Shown in pieces: positions 48,803-57,233 of a DNA stretch of 64,000 nucleotides. The notes under the pieces were generated by a model. It made no database searches, had not been told where the DNA came from, and was given only the letters and a program-made list of their open reading frames with translations. The DNA lies in contig NZ_JRJG01000001.1 in the NCBI RefSeq assembly GCF_000759435.1, forward strand, positions 62,001-126,000, given 5' to 3'. Each line of letters starts with the position of its first letter. Within the stretch, counting starts at the first letter, position 1. The DNA is from Hoeflea sp. BAL378 (GTDB lineage Bacteria > Pseudomonadota > Alphaproteobacteria > Rhizobiales > Rhizobiaceae). The position numbers and the translations under genes were made by a program.

Positions 48803-49256
48803 CACGGCCTCCAGCGCTGCGCCCGGATTTGCCGGGACGGTGGCCCGGGATGCCGCCGGCGCGGGCATGCTGGCGGTGGCGCGGATCGGCTTCGGCGTGT
48901 TCTTCGCCGGCTCCGCGGTGCTGAAGCTGACGGCGACCGCGACGATGGTCGAGATGCTGGGCGCCGCCGGCTTTGCCCGGCCGCTGCCGTGGATCTGGTT
49001 TGCGGCGCTGTGCCAGTTGCTGGGCGGCCTGGCGCTCATTGCCAACCGCCTGGTGCGGTGGGCGGCCCTTGGCCTGATCGCCTATGTGGCGGTGGTCAAC
49101 GGCATCCTGCATGGGTTCTGGAGCCTCGACGGCGACGCCGCGTCGATCCAGTTCCAGTTGTTTTCGAAGAATCTCGGCATCATCGCCGGCCTTCTGGCCA
49201 TTGGCGGCGCTGCCGGAACCTGGGGCATGTCCCGCAAAGAGGTATATTATGCTTGA
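48795..49256 (+). CDS. DoxX-family membrane protein
   Basis: This 153-residue protein has four helices (about 25-45, 67-87, 90-108 and 127-143) and the DoxX pattern RIGFGVFFAGSAVLKL at the first. DoxX-like proteins are small redox-linked membrane proteins of poorly known role. It overlaps both its neighbours (8 bp each), so it is a firm member of the suf operon here. Confidence 0.85.
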   Translation: MTDTASSAAPGFAGTVARDAAGAGMLAVARIGFGVFFAGSAVLKLTATATMVEMLGAAGFARPLPWIWFAALCQLLGGLALIANRLVRWAALGLIAYVAVVNGILHGFWSLDGDAASIQFQLFSKNLGIIAGLLAIGGAAGTWGMSRKEVYYA

Positions 49257-50004
49257 GATCAAGAACCTTCACGCCCGCATCGCCGAGGACGGCACGGAAA
49301 TCATCCGCGGGCTCAACCTGACCGTCAAGGCCGGAGAAGTCGCCGCCATCATGGGGCCGAACGGCTCGGGCAAGTCGACGCTCTCCTACATCCTGGCGGG
49401 GCGCGACGACTACGAGGTCACCGAGGGCGACATCCTCTACAATGGCGAGAGCATTCTGGAACTCGACCCGTCCGAGCGCGCCGCCAAGGGCATCTTCCTC
49501 GCCTTCCAGTACCCGGTGGAAATCCCGGGCGTTGCCACCATGCAGTTCCTCAAGGTGGCGATGAACGAGCAGCGCAAGGCGCGGGGCGAGGACGAGCTGA
49601 AGACGCCGGAATTCATCCGGCTGGTCAAGGAAGCCGCCGCCAGCCTGCAGATCGATCCCGACATGCTCAAGCGCCCGCTCAATGTCGGCTTCTCCGGCGG
49701 CGAGAAGAAGCGCGCCGAGATCCTGCAGATGAAGCTGCTGGCGCCAAAGCTCTGCGTGCTCGACGAGACCGATTCCGGCCTCGACATCGACGCGCTCAAG
49801 ATCGTCTCCGATGGCGTCAACGCGCTTCGCTCGCCCGACCGGGCGGTCATCGTCATCACCCACTACCAGCGCCTGCTCGAATACATCGTGCCCGACAGCG
49901 TGCACGTGCTCTACAAGGGGCAGGTGATCAAATCCGGCAACAAGGACCTGGCGCTCGACCTGGAAGCCAACGGCTATACCCAGATCATCGAGGCCGCCGC
50001 TTGA
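49249..50004 (+). CDS. sufC: Fe-S cluster assembly ATPase SufC
   Basis: This 251-residue ABC-type ATPase has Walker A GPNGSGKST (about 37-45), the Suf-type signature FSGGEKKRAEILQM (about 146-159) and Walker B VLDETDSGLDIDAL (about 171-184), with His in VITHYQRLLEYI. It drives cluster assembly on SufB-SufD. The ATG at 49249 overlaps the DoxX stop. Confidence 0.97.
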   Translation: MLEIKNLHARIAEDGTEIIRGLNLTVKAGEVAAIMGPNGSGKSTLSYILAGRDDYEVTEGDILYNGESILELDPSERAAKGIFLAFQYPVEIPGVATMQFLKVAMNEQRKARGEDELKTPEFIRLVKEAAASLQIDPDMLKRPLNVGFSGGEKKRAEILQMKLLAPKLCVLDETDSGLDIDALKIVSDGVNALRSPDRAVIVITHYQRLLEYIVPDSVHVLYKGQVIKSGNKDLALDLEANGYTQIIEAAA

Positions 50005-50047
50005 ACCGACGCCGCAAAGACGGGCCGCAAGGCCAGGAGAGACAGGC

Positions 50048-51319
50048 ATGAACATGCAGACCAAGCCGCCCCGCACCGCAGCCGAACAGGCGCTCCTCGA
50101 CAGCTACGCCCGCATGGCGGGCCAGTTGCCGGGCGACGCCAAGGTGACGCTCGCGCGCGATCGCCTGCTGAGCGCCATCACCGACACGGGCCTGCCGACG
50201 CGGCGGATCGAAAGCTGGCACTACACCGACCTGCGCAATCTCCTGCGCACGGTTCCGGGCAAGCCGGCCGGCGGCGCCAAGCCGGTGGATGCGCTGGTCA
50301 GCGGCGCGGTCGTGTGGCCGGTGGTGCAGGGCGAGGCGGCGATGCCCGCGGCACCCGAGGGCGTGGAGCTTGCCCCGTTCATGGACCTGCTGGTCTCCGG
50401 CGAAGCCGCCCCGGCGCTCACCGCGCGCGGCTCCGATGATCTGATCGGCCAGCTCAACGGCGCCTTCGTCTCCGACGGCTACAGCTTTTCGGTTGCTGCG
50501 GACAAGACCATCGGCGAGATCATCGAGCTGCAGTCGGTCCAGGCGGGCGGGCAGGCGCACAACCGGTTCATCGCCGAGTTCGGCGCCCGGGCGAAGGCGA
50601 CCGTGATCGAGCGGCACCTCGGCGACGCGGCCGAGGCCGGGTTGTCGAGCTCGATCTCCGCGCTCGACCTCGGCGAAGGCGCGGAGGTGACCTGGGTCAT
50701 CCTGCAGGGCCACGGCGCCAAGGACCAGCATCTGGGGCAGATCTCGGCCCGGCTCGGCGCCGGCGCGACGCTCAAGCTCCATGTCATCAATGCCGGCGGC
50801 AAGCTCGTGCGCCAGGAAGTGCATGTGGACGTGGCGGGCGAGGGTGCTCACTTCGACCTGCGCTGCGTCAATCTGCTTGCGGGCGACAGCCAAACCGACG
50901 TGACGCTGACGCTCGGCCACGGCGTGCCGAACTCGACCTCCTCGGAGATCGTCCGCAACGTGGTGCTCGACCGCGCCCGCGGCGTGTTCCAGGGCCAGAT
51001 CAAGGTGGCCAAGCAAGCCCAGAAGACCGACGCCAAGATGGCCTGCAACACGCTGCTCCTGTCCGACGAGGGCGAGTTCGCGGCCAAGCCCGAACTCGAG
51101 ATCTTCGCCGATGACGTGGTCTGCGGCCACGGCGCCACGGTGATCGACATCGACCGCAACCATTTGTTCTACCTGATGGCCCGCGGCGTCACCGAGAAGA
51201 CCGCGCGCGCGCTGCTGGTCAACGGCTTCGTCGATGAGCTGATCGACGAGCTCGGGAACGAGGAGCTGGTCGAGACGTTGAAAGCGCTTATCGAACAGTG
51301 GCTTGTCGACCATGGCTGA
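50048..51319 (+). CDS. sufD: Fe-S cluster assembly subunit SufD
   Basis: This 423-residue partner of SufB has the N-terminal RRIESWHYTDLRNLLR (about 57-72) and the C-terminal DVVCGHGATVIDIDRNHLFY region (about 355-374) with the conserved Cys/His. AGGAGAG precedes the ATG. Its stop overlaps the sufS start by 8 bp. Confidence 0.96.
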   Translation: MNMQTKPPRTAAEQALLDSYARMAGQLPGDAKVTLARDRLLSAITDTGLPTRRIESWHYTDLRNLLRTVPGKPAGGAKPVDALVSGAVVWPVVQGEAAMPAAPEGVELAPFMDLLVSGEAAPALTARGSDDLIGQLNGAFVSDGYSFSVAADKTIGEIIELQSVQAGGQAHNRFIAEFGARAKATVIERHLGDAAEAGLSSSISALDLGEGAEVTWVILQGHGAKDQHLGQISARLGAGATLKLHVINAGGKLVRQEVHVDVAGEGAHFDLRCVNLLAGDSQTDVTLTLGHGVPNSTSSEIVRNVVLDRARGVFQGQIKVAKQAQKTDAKMACNTLLLSDEGEFAAKPELEIFADDVVCGHGATVIDIDRNHLFYLMARGVTEKTARALLVNGFVDELIDELGNEELVETLKALIEQWLVDHG

Positions 51320-52550
51320 TATTATGAATCACCCCTATGACGTCGAGGCCGTGCGCAAGGATTTCCCGATCCTGTCGCGCATGGTGCATGGCAAGCCGCT
51401 GGTCTATCTCGACAACGGCGCCTCGGCCCAGAAGCCGCAGGCGATGATCGACGCGGTCACCCACGCCTATTCCAACGAATACGCCAATGTGCACCGCGGC
51501 CTGCATTTCCTGTCGAACGCCGCCACCGACGCCTACGAGAACGCCCGCGCGATCGTCAGTCGTTTCCTCAACGCGCCGTCGGTCGACAATGTGGTCTTCA
51601 CCAAATCCACCACCGAGGCGATCAACACGGTGGCCTATGGCTACGGCATGCCGCATTTGCGCGAGGGCGACGAGATCGTGCTCACCATCATGGAGCACCA
51701 CTCCAACATCGTGCCGTGGCATTTCCTGCGCGAGCGCCAGGGCGTGAAGCTTGTCTGGGTCGGCGTCGACGACCAGGGCAATTTCGATCTCGACGATTTC
51801 CGCGCCGCTCTCACCGACCGTACGAAGCTGGTGGCGATCACGCATATGTCGAACGTGCTGGGCACGGTCGTCGACGTCAAGGAAGTCTGCCGCATCGCCC
51901 ACGAGCGCGGCGTCAAGGTGTTGGTCGACGGCAGCCAGGCCGCGGTTCACCTGCCGGTCGATGTCCAGGACATCGGCTGCGACTGGTACGCGATGACCGG
52001 CCACAAGCTCTACGGACCTTCGGGCATCGGCGTGCTCTACGGCACCACCGAGGCGCTGAAGTCGATGCAGCCTTTCATGGGCGGCGGCGAAATGATCGTC
52101 GACGTGAGCGAGGAGGAGATCACCTACAATGATCCGCCGCACCGCTTCGAGGCGGGTACCCCGCCGATCGTGCAGGCGATCGGGCTCGGCGCCTCGCTCG
52201 ACTACATGGAGAAGCTCGGCCGCGGCCGCATCGCCGCGCATGAGGCCGACCTCGCCGCCTACGCCACCGAGAAGCTGTCGGCCGTCAACGCGCTGCGTCT
52301 GATCGGCACGGCGCCGGGCAAAGGCGCGATCTTCGCCTTCGAGATCGAGGGCATCCACGCCCACGACATCTCGATGCTGATCGACCGTTCCGGCGTGGCG
52401 GTGCGGGCGGGCACCCATTGCGCCCAGCCGCTGCTCAAGCGGTTCGGCGCCACTTCCACTTGCCGGGCCTCGATGGGGCTCTACAATACCCGTGCGGAGA
52501 TCGATGTGCTGGTGGAGGCACTCGACAAGGCGCGGGCGTTTTTCTCCTAG
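51312..52550 (+). CDS. sufS: Cysteine desulfurase SufS
   Basis: This 412-residue group II desulfurase supplies sulfur for the Suf machinery. It has VYLDNGASAQKPQAMIDAVT near residues 34-53, the PLP lysine in MTGHKLYGPSGIGVL (about 228-242) and the active cysteine in RAGTHCAQPLLKRFG (about 367-381). The ATG at 51312 lies inside the end of sufD. No sufE or sufU gene is adjacent in the window. Confidence 0.97.
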   Translation: MADIMNHPYDVEAVRKDFPILSRMVHGKPLVYLDNGASAQKPQAMIDAVTHAYSNEYANVHRGLHFLSNAATDAYENARAIVSRFLNAPSVDNVVFTKSTTEAINTVAYGYGMPHLREGDEIVLTIMEHHSNIVPWHFLRERQGVKLVWVGVDDQGNFDLDDFRAALTDRTKLVAITHMSNVLGTVVDVKEVCRIAHERGVKVLVDGSQAAVHLPVDVQDIGCDWYAMTGHKLYGPSGIGVLYGTTEALKSMQPFMGGGEMIVDVSEEEITYNDPPHRFEAGTPPIVQAIGLGASLDYMEKLGRGRIAAHEADLAAYATEKLSAVNALRLIGTAPGKGAIFAFEIEGIHAHDISMLIDRSGVAVRAGTHCAQPLLKRFGATSTCRASMGLYNTRAEIDVLVEALDKARAFFS

Positions 52551-52632
52551 GTCCATGAGGGCCTAGATTTGTTCATGCCTGTCGATGGGAAACCGCCCCC
52601 GGTTCCCGGACAGACCAAAAGGAGCCAAGCCG

Positions 52633-53007
52633 ATGAGCGACGCACCCACCACCGAAACGGCCCCGGCCGAAGAGCAGGTCTCGGCGATCCCGCGCGAGGA
52701 ACTGGCGCGGCTGAGCGACGACATCATCTCGGCGCTCAAGACCGTCTATGACCCGGAAATCCCGGCCGACATCTACGAGCTCGGGCTGATCTACAAGATC
52801 GACATCGAGGACGACCGCATGGTCAAGATCCAGATGACGCTGACCGCGCCGGGCTGCCCGGTGGCCGGCGAAATGCCCGGTTGGGTGGAGAACGCCGTCA
52901 ATACCGTGGAAGGCATTTCCGGCGTCGACGTGTCGATGACCTTCGATCCGCCCTGGACCCCCGACCGGATGAGCGAAGAGGCACAGGTCGCGGTCGGCTG
53001 GTACTAA
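52633..53007 (+). CDS. sufT: SUF-system assembly protein, MIP18/DUF59 domain (SufT-like)
   Basis: This 124-residue protein has a short acidic N terminus and the DUF59 fold: ALKTVYDPEIPADIYELGLI (about 35-54), then LTAPGCPVAGEMP with the conserved Cys (about 79). SufT-type proteins help cluster maturation in target enzymes. AAAGGAG lies upstream of the ATG at 52633. It is part of the same operon. Confidence 0.92.
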   Translation: MSDAPTTETAPAEEQVSAIPREELARLSDDIISALKTVYDPEIPADIYELGLIYKIDIEDDRMVKIQMTLTAPGCPVAGEMPGWVENAVNTVEGISGVDVSMTFDPPWTPDRMSEEAQVAVGWY

Positions 53008-53114
53008 GCTGGATCTCCGATCCCGCGTTGGCAACTTGTTAAGTTGACCGAACCACACTACATTCATGGAACGAAGCAGCGGGCCTTCACCCCGTTCTGC
53101 CGAAGGAGACCGTG

Positions 53115-53504
53115 ATGGGTTTTGCCGTAATGACACTGACGCCGGCTGCCGCCGAGCGGGTCAAGACGATCGTGAAAAGCTCGGACAGCGCTGCGGGCAT
53201 CCGCGTGAGCATCAAGAAGGGCGGCTGCGCCGGGATGGAATACGCCATTGATCTCGCGACCGAGGTCAATCCCAAGGACGACCGCATCGAGCGCGACGGC
53301 GCCAGCGTGTTCGTGGCCCCCGAGGCCGTTCTCTACCTGCTCGGCACCGAGATGGACTACGAGATCACCAAGCTGCGCTCCGGCTTCGTCTTCAACAACC
53401 CCAACCAGACGTCCGCCTGCGGCTGCGGCGAATCGGTCGAGCTCAAGCCCGCGGATCTCGCGCGCCTGGCCGAGGCCGGCAATGCGGTGGTGCGGGCTGA
53501 GTGA
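53115..53504 (+). CDS. sufA: A-type Fe-S carrier SufA/IscA
   Basis: This 129-residue A-type carrier has the three cysteines of the family: GGCAGMEY (about 34-41) and SACGCGESVEL (about 105-115). It carries clusters from the SufBCD scaffold to targets. The ATG at 53115 is preferred over the GTG at 53112, with AAGGAGA upstream. It is the last gene of the suf operon. Confidence 0.95.
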   Translation: MGFAVMTLTPAAAERVKTIVKSSDSAAGIRVSIKKGGCAGMEYAIDLATEVNPKDDRIERDGASVFVAPEAVLYLLGTEMDYEITKLRSGFVFNNPNQTSACGCGESVELKPADLARLAEAGNAVVRAE

Positions 53505-53561
53505 ACTGCGTGATTCGGCTCAGAGGTTGAGTCAGGCCGTTTGCAAGTTGAGTCTTGAAAT

Positions 53562-53593
53562 GCCCGCAAGTCGATGACTTTGCGGGCGTTTTT
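53562..53593 (+). terminator. Intrinsic terminator of the suf operon
   Basis: GCCCGCAAGTC (53562-53572) pairs with GACTTTGCGGGC (53576-53587) with one bulged base, followed by GTTTTT. It lies 58 bp after the sufA stop. Confidence 0.85.
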
Positions 53594-53666
53594 GTGGGTG
53601 GTGGTTGACGTGTTTCGCATTCTGTTGAACCACGTCCTGATCCCGCGCACTATCCACGCCCACCGC

Positions 53667-53806
53667 CGTCATCCTCGGGCTTGTCCCGAGGATCTCCTGT
53701 GCCTGACCCGTGAACGGGCTTTCGGACAACCGGGAGGTCGTTCTGCACGCCTTCGGTTGTCGCGGGGCGGACTCTGTAGATCCTCGGGACAAGCCCGAGG
53801 ATGACG
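53667..53806. repeat. REPIN-like element, copy D
   Basis: Two perfect 29-bp inverted arms (53667-53695 and 53778-53806) flank an 82-bp interior that differs from those of copies A and C. The element lies in the convergent gap between sufA and the minus-strand flavoprotein gene; apart from the suf terminator I see nothing else in 53505-53863. Confidence 0.9.
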
Positions 53807-53863
53807 TAGGAGAGGCCGAGAATGACGCCTGAAAGGCCAAGGCCGACAACGATCTGCGGCCGC

Positions 53864-56419
53864 TTACCCCCGCATCTTCTCGCCCATCGGATCGAACGGC
53901 GCCTCGAGCGCGATCCGTGCGGGGCGGCGGATGCCCATGATCTCGATCTCGAACAGGCCCTCGTCGCCATTGGTCGCGAGCGCCGCGGGGATGTAACCCT
54001 GGGCCATCGAGCTTCCGATCGTGTGGGCGTAGCCGCCCGAGGTGATCCAGCCGACGACGCGCCAGTCGCCGTCGCGCAGGGTACCGCCTTCGGGCTTGGC
54101 GATCTCGGTGCCGTCACCGTCGAAGCGCGGCGCGCCGTAGCCGTGCGGCGGCTCCACCGTGCCGTAATCGGTGTCGCCGATTTTCGCCCAGACCGGCTCG
54201 TCGCCCATCACGTCGGCGTCGAGCGCATCGACCAGGAACGAGGTGCGCATCAGCTTCGGGCCGTCGGCGTGTTCCTTCGCAGCCGCCTCGCGGCCGATGA
54301 AGTCGTTCTTGGAAAGCTTGATGAAGCGCTCCATGCCGCCCTCATAGGGGCCGTAGATCGGGCGCAATTCGCGGAACCAGGTCGGGAAATTCTTCTCGAG
54401 CCGCATCGACAAGAGCGCCCGCATGCCGAAATCGACGATGCCGAATTCCTCGCCCGCCGCCTTGATGGCGCGGTAGATCGCCTGCTGGTAGCAGGGTTCC
54501 ATCCAGATCTCGTAGCCAAGGTCGCCGGTGTAGGTGACGCGGTTGACCATGCAGGGCGCGCCGCCGACATCCATGGTGCGGAAATCCATGAAACGGAAGG
54601 CGGCGTTCGACACGTCGTCGTCGGTCAATTTGGCGAGCACATCGCGGGCGTGGGGGCCTGCGATGGAGAGACCCACGAGGCTCAGATCGTAGCGGTGGAC
54701 GCGGATCGATCCGTCCTTCGGCAGGTGCTTCTCAAACCAGCGCATGTGATAGCGCTGCGCCGCCGACGAACCCCAGACCATGAAATCCTCGTCGCCGGCC
54801 TTGGCGATGGTGAAATCGCCGATCAGCTTGCCGAACTCGTTGAGCATCGGAGTGAGCACGATGCGGCCCTGCTTCGGCATGGTGTTGGTCATCAGGTGCG
54901 ACAGCCAGGCTTCCGCGCCCTGGCCGGTGACGCGGTACTTGGCGAAATTGGCGATCTCGGTCACGCCGACGCGCTCGCGGGTGGCGCGGACCTCGTTGCC
55001 GATAGGCTCGAAATCGTTGGAGCGGTGGAACGAGAGCACGTCATGGGCTTCCTCCGCCGAGGGCGCGAACCAGAGCGGCGTCTCGAGCCCCCAACTGTCG
55101 CCCATCACCGCGTGGTTGTCGCGCACCATGACGTCGTAGAGCGGCGTGGTCTGCTGCGGGCGGGCGGCCGGCAGTTCCTCGTTGGGGAAGCGGATCGAGA
55201 AGCGGCGGGAATAGTTCTCGCGCACCTTGGCGTTGGTGTAGCGCAGCGTCGACCATTCGCCGAAGCGGGCGACATCCATGCCCCAGATGTCGGCGCCCGG
55301 ATCGCCATGCACCATCCAGTTCGACAGCGCGAGGCCGACGCCGCCGCCCTGGGAAAAGCCCGCCATCACCGCACAGGCGGTCCAGTAATTGGTGAGCCCC
55401 GGCACGGGACCCACCAGCGGATTGCCGTCGGGGGCGAAGGTGAAGGGGCCGTTGATCACCTGCTTGATGCCGGCGTTCTCCATCGCCGGGAAATGGCGGA
55501 AGCCCACTTCCAACGAGGGCGCGATGCGGTCGAGATCGGGCGCCAGCAGTTCATGGCCGAAATCCCAGGGCGTGTTGACTGGCGACCAGGGCTTGCAGGC
55601 CTTCTCATAGGTGCCGAGCAGGATGCCGGAGCGCTCCTGGCGGGTATAAATCTCGCCCTTGAAGTCGATGACGCCCACCAGTTCGCGGCCGGTCCTGGCG
55701 TTGAACTCCAGCACCTCGGGCATTTCCTCGGTCAGCAGATACATGTGCTCCATGGCGAGCAGCGGCAGTTCGAGGCCGACCATGCGGCCCACTTCGCGCG
55801 CCCAGAGACCGCCGGCATTGACCACGTGGTCGGCCTTGACCGTGCCCTGCTCGGTGATGACGTTCCAGGTGCCGTCGGCCTCCTGGGTCAGTTCGATGAC
55901 GCGGTTCCTGAGCACGATCTCGGCGCCGAGCTTCCTGGCCGCCTTGGCATAGGCGTGGGTGGTGCCGGAGGGATCGAGATGGCCTTCGACCGGATCCCAG
56001 AGAGCGCCGACGAAATTGCTCTCGTCCATCAGCGGGAACATGGCTTTGGCCTCGGACGGGGTGATGAGTTCCGTTTCCATGCCGAGATAGCGGCCCTTGG
56101 CGTGCACCAGGCGGAGGAAATCCATGCGCTCGGGGCTGTCGGCCATCATCACGCCGCCGGTCAGATGCAGGCCGCAGGACTGGCCGGAGAGCTCCTCGAG
56201 CTCCTGGTAGAGGCTCACGGTATAGGCTTGCAGTTTTGCAACGTTGGGGTCACCGTTGAGCGTGTGAAAGCCGCCGGCGGCATGCCAGGACGAGCCCGAG
56301 GTCAGTTCCGAGCGCTCGATCAGCATCACGTCGGTCCAGCCGGCCTTGGCCAGATGATACAGCACGGAACACCCCACAACGCCGCCGCCGATGACCACGG
56401 CTCTCACATGCGATTTCAT
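53864..56419 (-). CDS. Dimethylglycine/sarcosine dehydrogenase-like flavoprotein with GcvT domain
   Basis: This 851-residue protein has an N-terminal FAD domain of the DAO family (VVIGGGVVGCSVLYHLAKAG, about 7-26; SGSSWHAAGG with the likely flavin-linking His), a central FAO_M region (about 365-420), then a folate-binding GcvT domain and GcvT C-terminal barrel (about 430-845). This layout is that of dimethylglycine dehydrogenase and related N-demethylating enzymes, which pass the one-carbon unit to tetrahydrofolate. The ATG at 56419 has GGAGAG upstream; a longer frame start at 56626 runs over the neighbouring promoter region. Substrate choice among methylated glycines cannot be read from sequence. 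Confidence 0.9.
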   Translation of the reverse strand: MKSHVRAVVIGGGVVGCSVLYHLAKAGWTDVMLIERSELTSGSSWHAAGGFHTLNGDPNVAKLQAYTVSLYQELEELSGQSCGLHLTGGVMMADSPERMDFLRLVHAKGRYLGMETELITPSEAKAMFPLMDESNFVGALWDPVEGHLDPSGTTHAYAKAARKLGAEIVLRNRVIELTQEADGTWNVITEQGTVKADHVVNAGGLWAREVGRMVGLELPLLAMEHMYLLTEEMPEVLEFNARTGRELVGVIDFKGEIYTRQERSGILLGTYEKACKPWSPVNTPWDFGHELLAPDLDRIAPSLEVGFRHFPAMENAGIKQVINGPFTFAPDGNPLVGPVPGLTNYWTACAVMAGFSQGGGVGLALSNWMVHGDPGADIWGMDVARFGEWSTLRYTNAKVRENYSRRFSIRFPNEELPAARPQQTTPLYDVMVRDNHAVMGDSWGLETPLWFAPSAEEAHDVLSFHRSNDFEPIGNEVRATRERVGVTEIANFAKYRVTGQGAEAWLSHLMTNTMPKQGRIVLTPMLNEFGKLIGDFTIAKAGDEDFMVWGSSAAQRYHMRWFEKHLPKDGSIRVHRYDLSLVGLSIAGPHARDVLAKLTDDDVSNAAFRFMDFRTMDVGGAPCMVNRVTYTGDLGYEIWMEPCYQQAIYRAIKAAGEEFGIVDFGMRALLSMRLEKNFPTWFRELRPIYGPYEGGMERFIKLSKNDFIGREAAAKEHADGPKLMRTSFLVDALDADVMGDEPVWAKIGDTDYGTVEPPHGYGAPRFDGDGTEIAKPEGGTLRDGDWRVVGWITSGGYAHTIGSSMAQGYIPAALATNGDEGLFEIEIMGIRRPARIALEAPFDPMGEKMRG

Positions 56420-56608
56420 TGTCACTCTCCAGGCTCGAAATTCCGCGGCAGATTGCGAAATCGGCCCCTGCGGCACAAGAGGCAAATGCGACATCGCCAA
56501 CAAAGAATATTTCATCCCGCACGGGGATGCCGCTTGTGTCCGGGTGATCGGCGTTCCACATAGGCCTCGACGGGAAATTGCTTCCTGTGACGCCAACCGG
56601 AGGATCCG

Positions 56609-57115
56609 ATGACAGTTTCCCTGCACGCCATGTCAGTGCCGTTCTATGCCGCCATGCTCAACAATCTCGGCAAAGTGCTGACGAAGGCCGAAGCCTGGGC
56701 CGCCGACCGCAAGATCGACCCCGCGATCCTCCTCAACGACCGGCTGGCGCCCGACATGTTCACCCTGAAGCGGCAGGTGCAGATCGCCACCGACCACGCC
56801 AAGGGCGCGGCCGCACGGCTGGGCGGCGTCGATCTGCCGTCGTTTCCCGACACGGAGGAAACCTTCGCGGAACTGCAGGGCCGCATCGCCAAGGTGCGCG
56901 ACTTCATCCAGAGCGTGCCAGAGGCCGGTTTCGAGGGGGCGGAGGACCGCCCGATCACGATCAAGGTCGGCCCGCAGGAGATGACGTTTTCCGGCGTCCA
57001 GTATCTGCAGGGCTATTCGGTCCCGAACTTCTATTTCCACATGACGGCCGCCTACGCGATCCTCAGGCACAACGGCGTGCCTCTGGGCAAGGCCGATTTC
57101 TTCGGCCGCGGTTGA
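56609..57115 (+). CDS. DUF1993 family protein
   Basis: This 168-residue protein matches DUF1993: SVPFYAAMLNNLGKVLTKAE at about 10-29, FTLKRQVQIATDHAKGAAARL near 51 and FYFHMTAAYAILRHNGVPLG near 141. The fold is related to the DinB/YfiT helical bundle, and the spaced His residues may bind metal. Function is unknown. GGAGG lies 5 bases before the ATG at 56609. Confidence 0.88.
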   Translation: MTVSLHAMSVPFYAAMLNNLGKVLTKAEAWAADRKIDPAILLNDRLAPDMFTLKRQVQIATDHAKGAAARLGGVDLPSFPDTEETFAELQGRIAKVRDFIQSVPEAGFEGAEDRPITIKVGPQEMTFSGVQYLQGYSVPNFYFHMTAAYAILRHNGVPLGKADFFGRG

Positions 57116-57233
57116 GCGCCAAGGGGTATAAATCGCGCCAATCCCCTATATAAGGGAACATGGTCCTCGCCACGGCGTTGAGACGGGTTAACATGTGTTC
57201 AGGAAGCGTTCACCGCGACCTGCTAGATTGGTG

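Noticed and set aside
53822-56563. A 913-residue plus-strand open frame
   Set aside because: It is antisense to the dimethylglycine-dehydrogenase-like gene, which has clear FAD and GcvT motifs; the plus frame has none.
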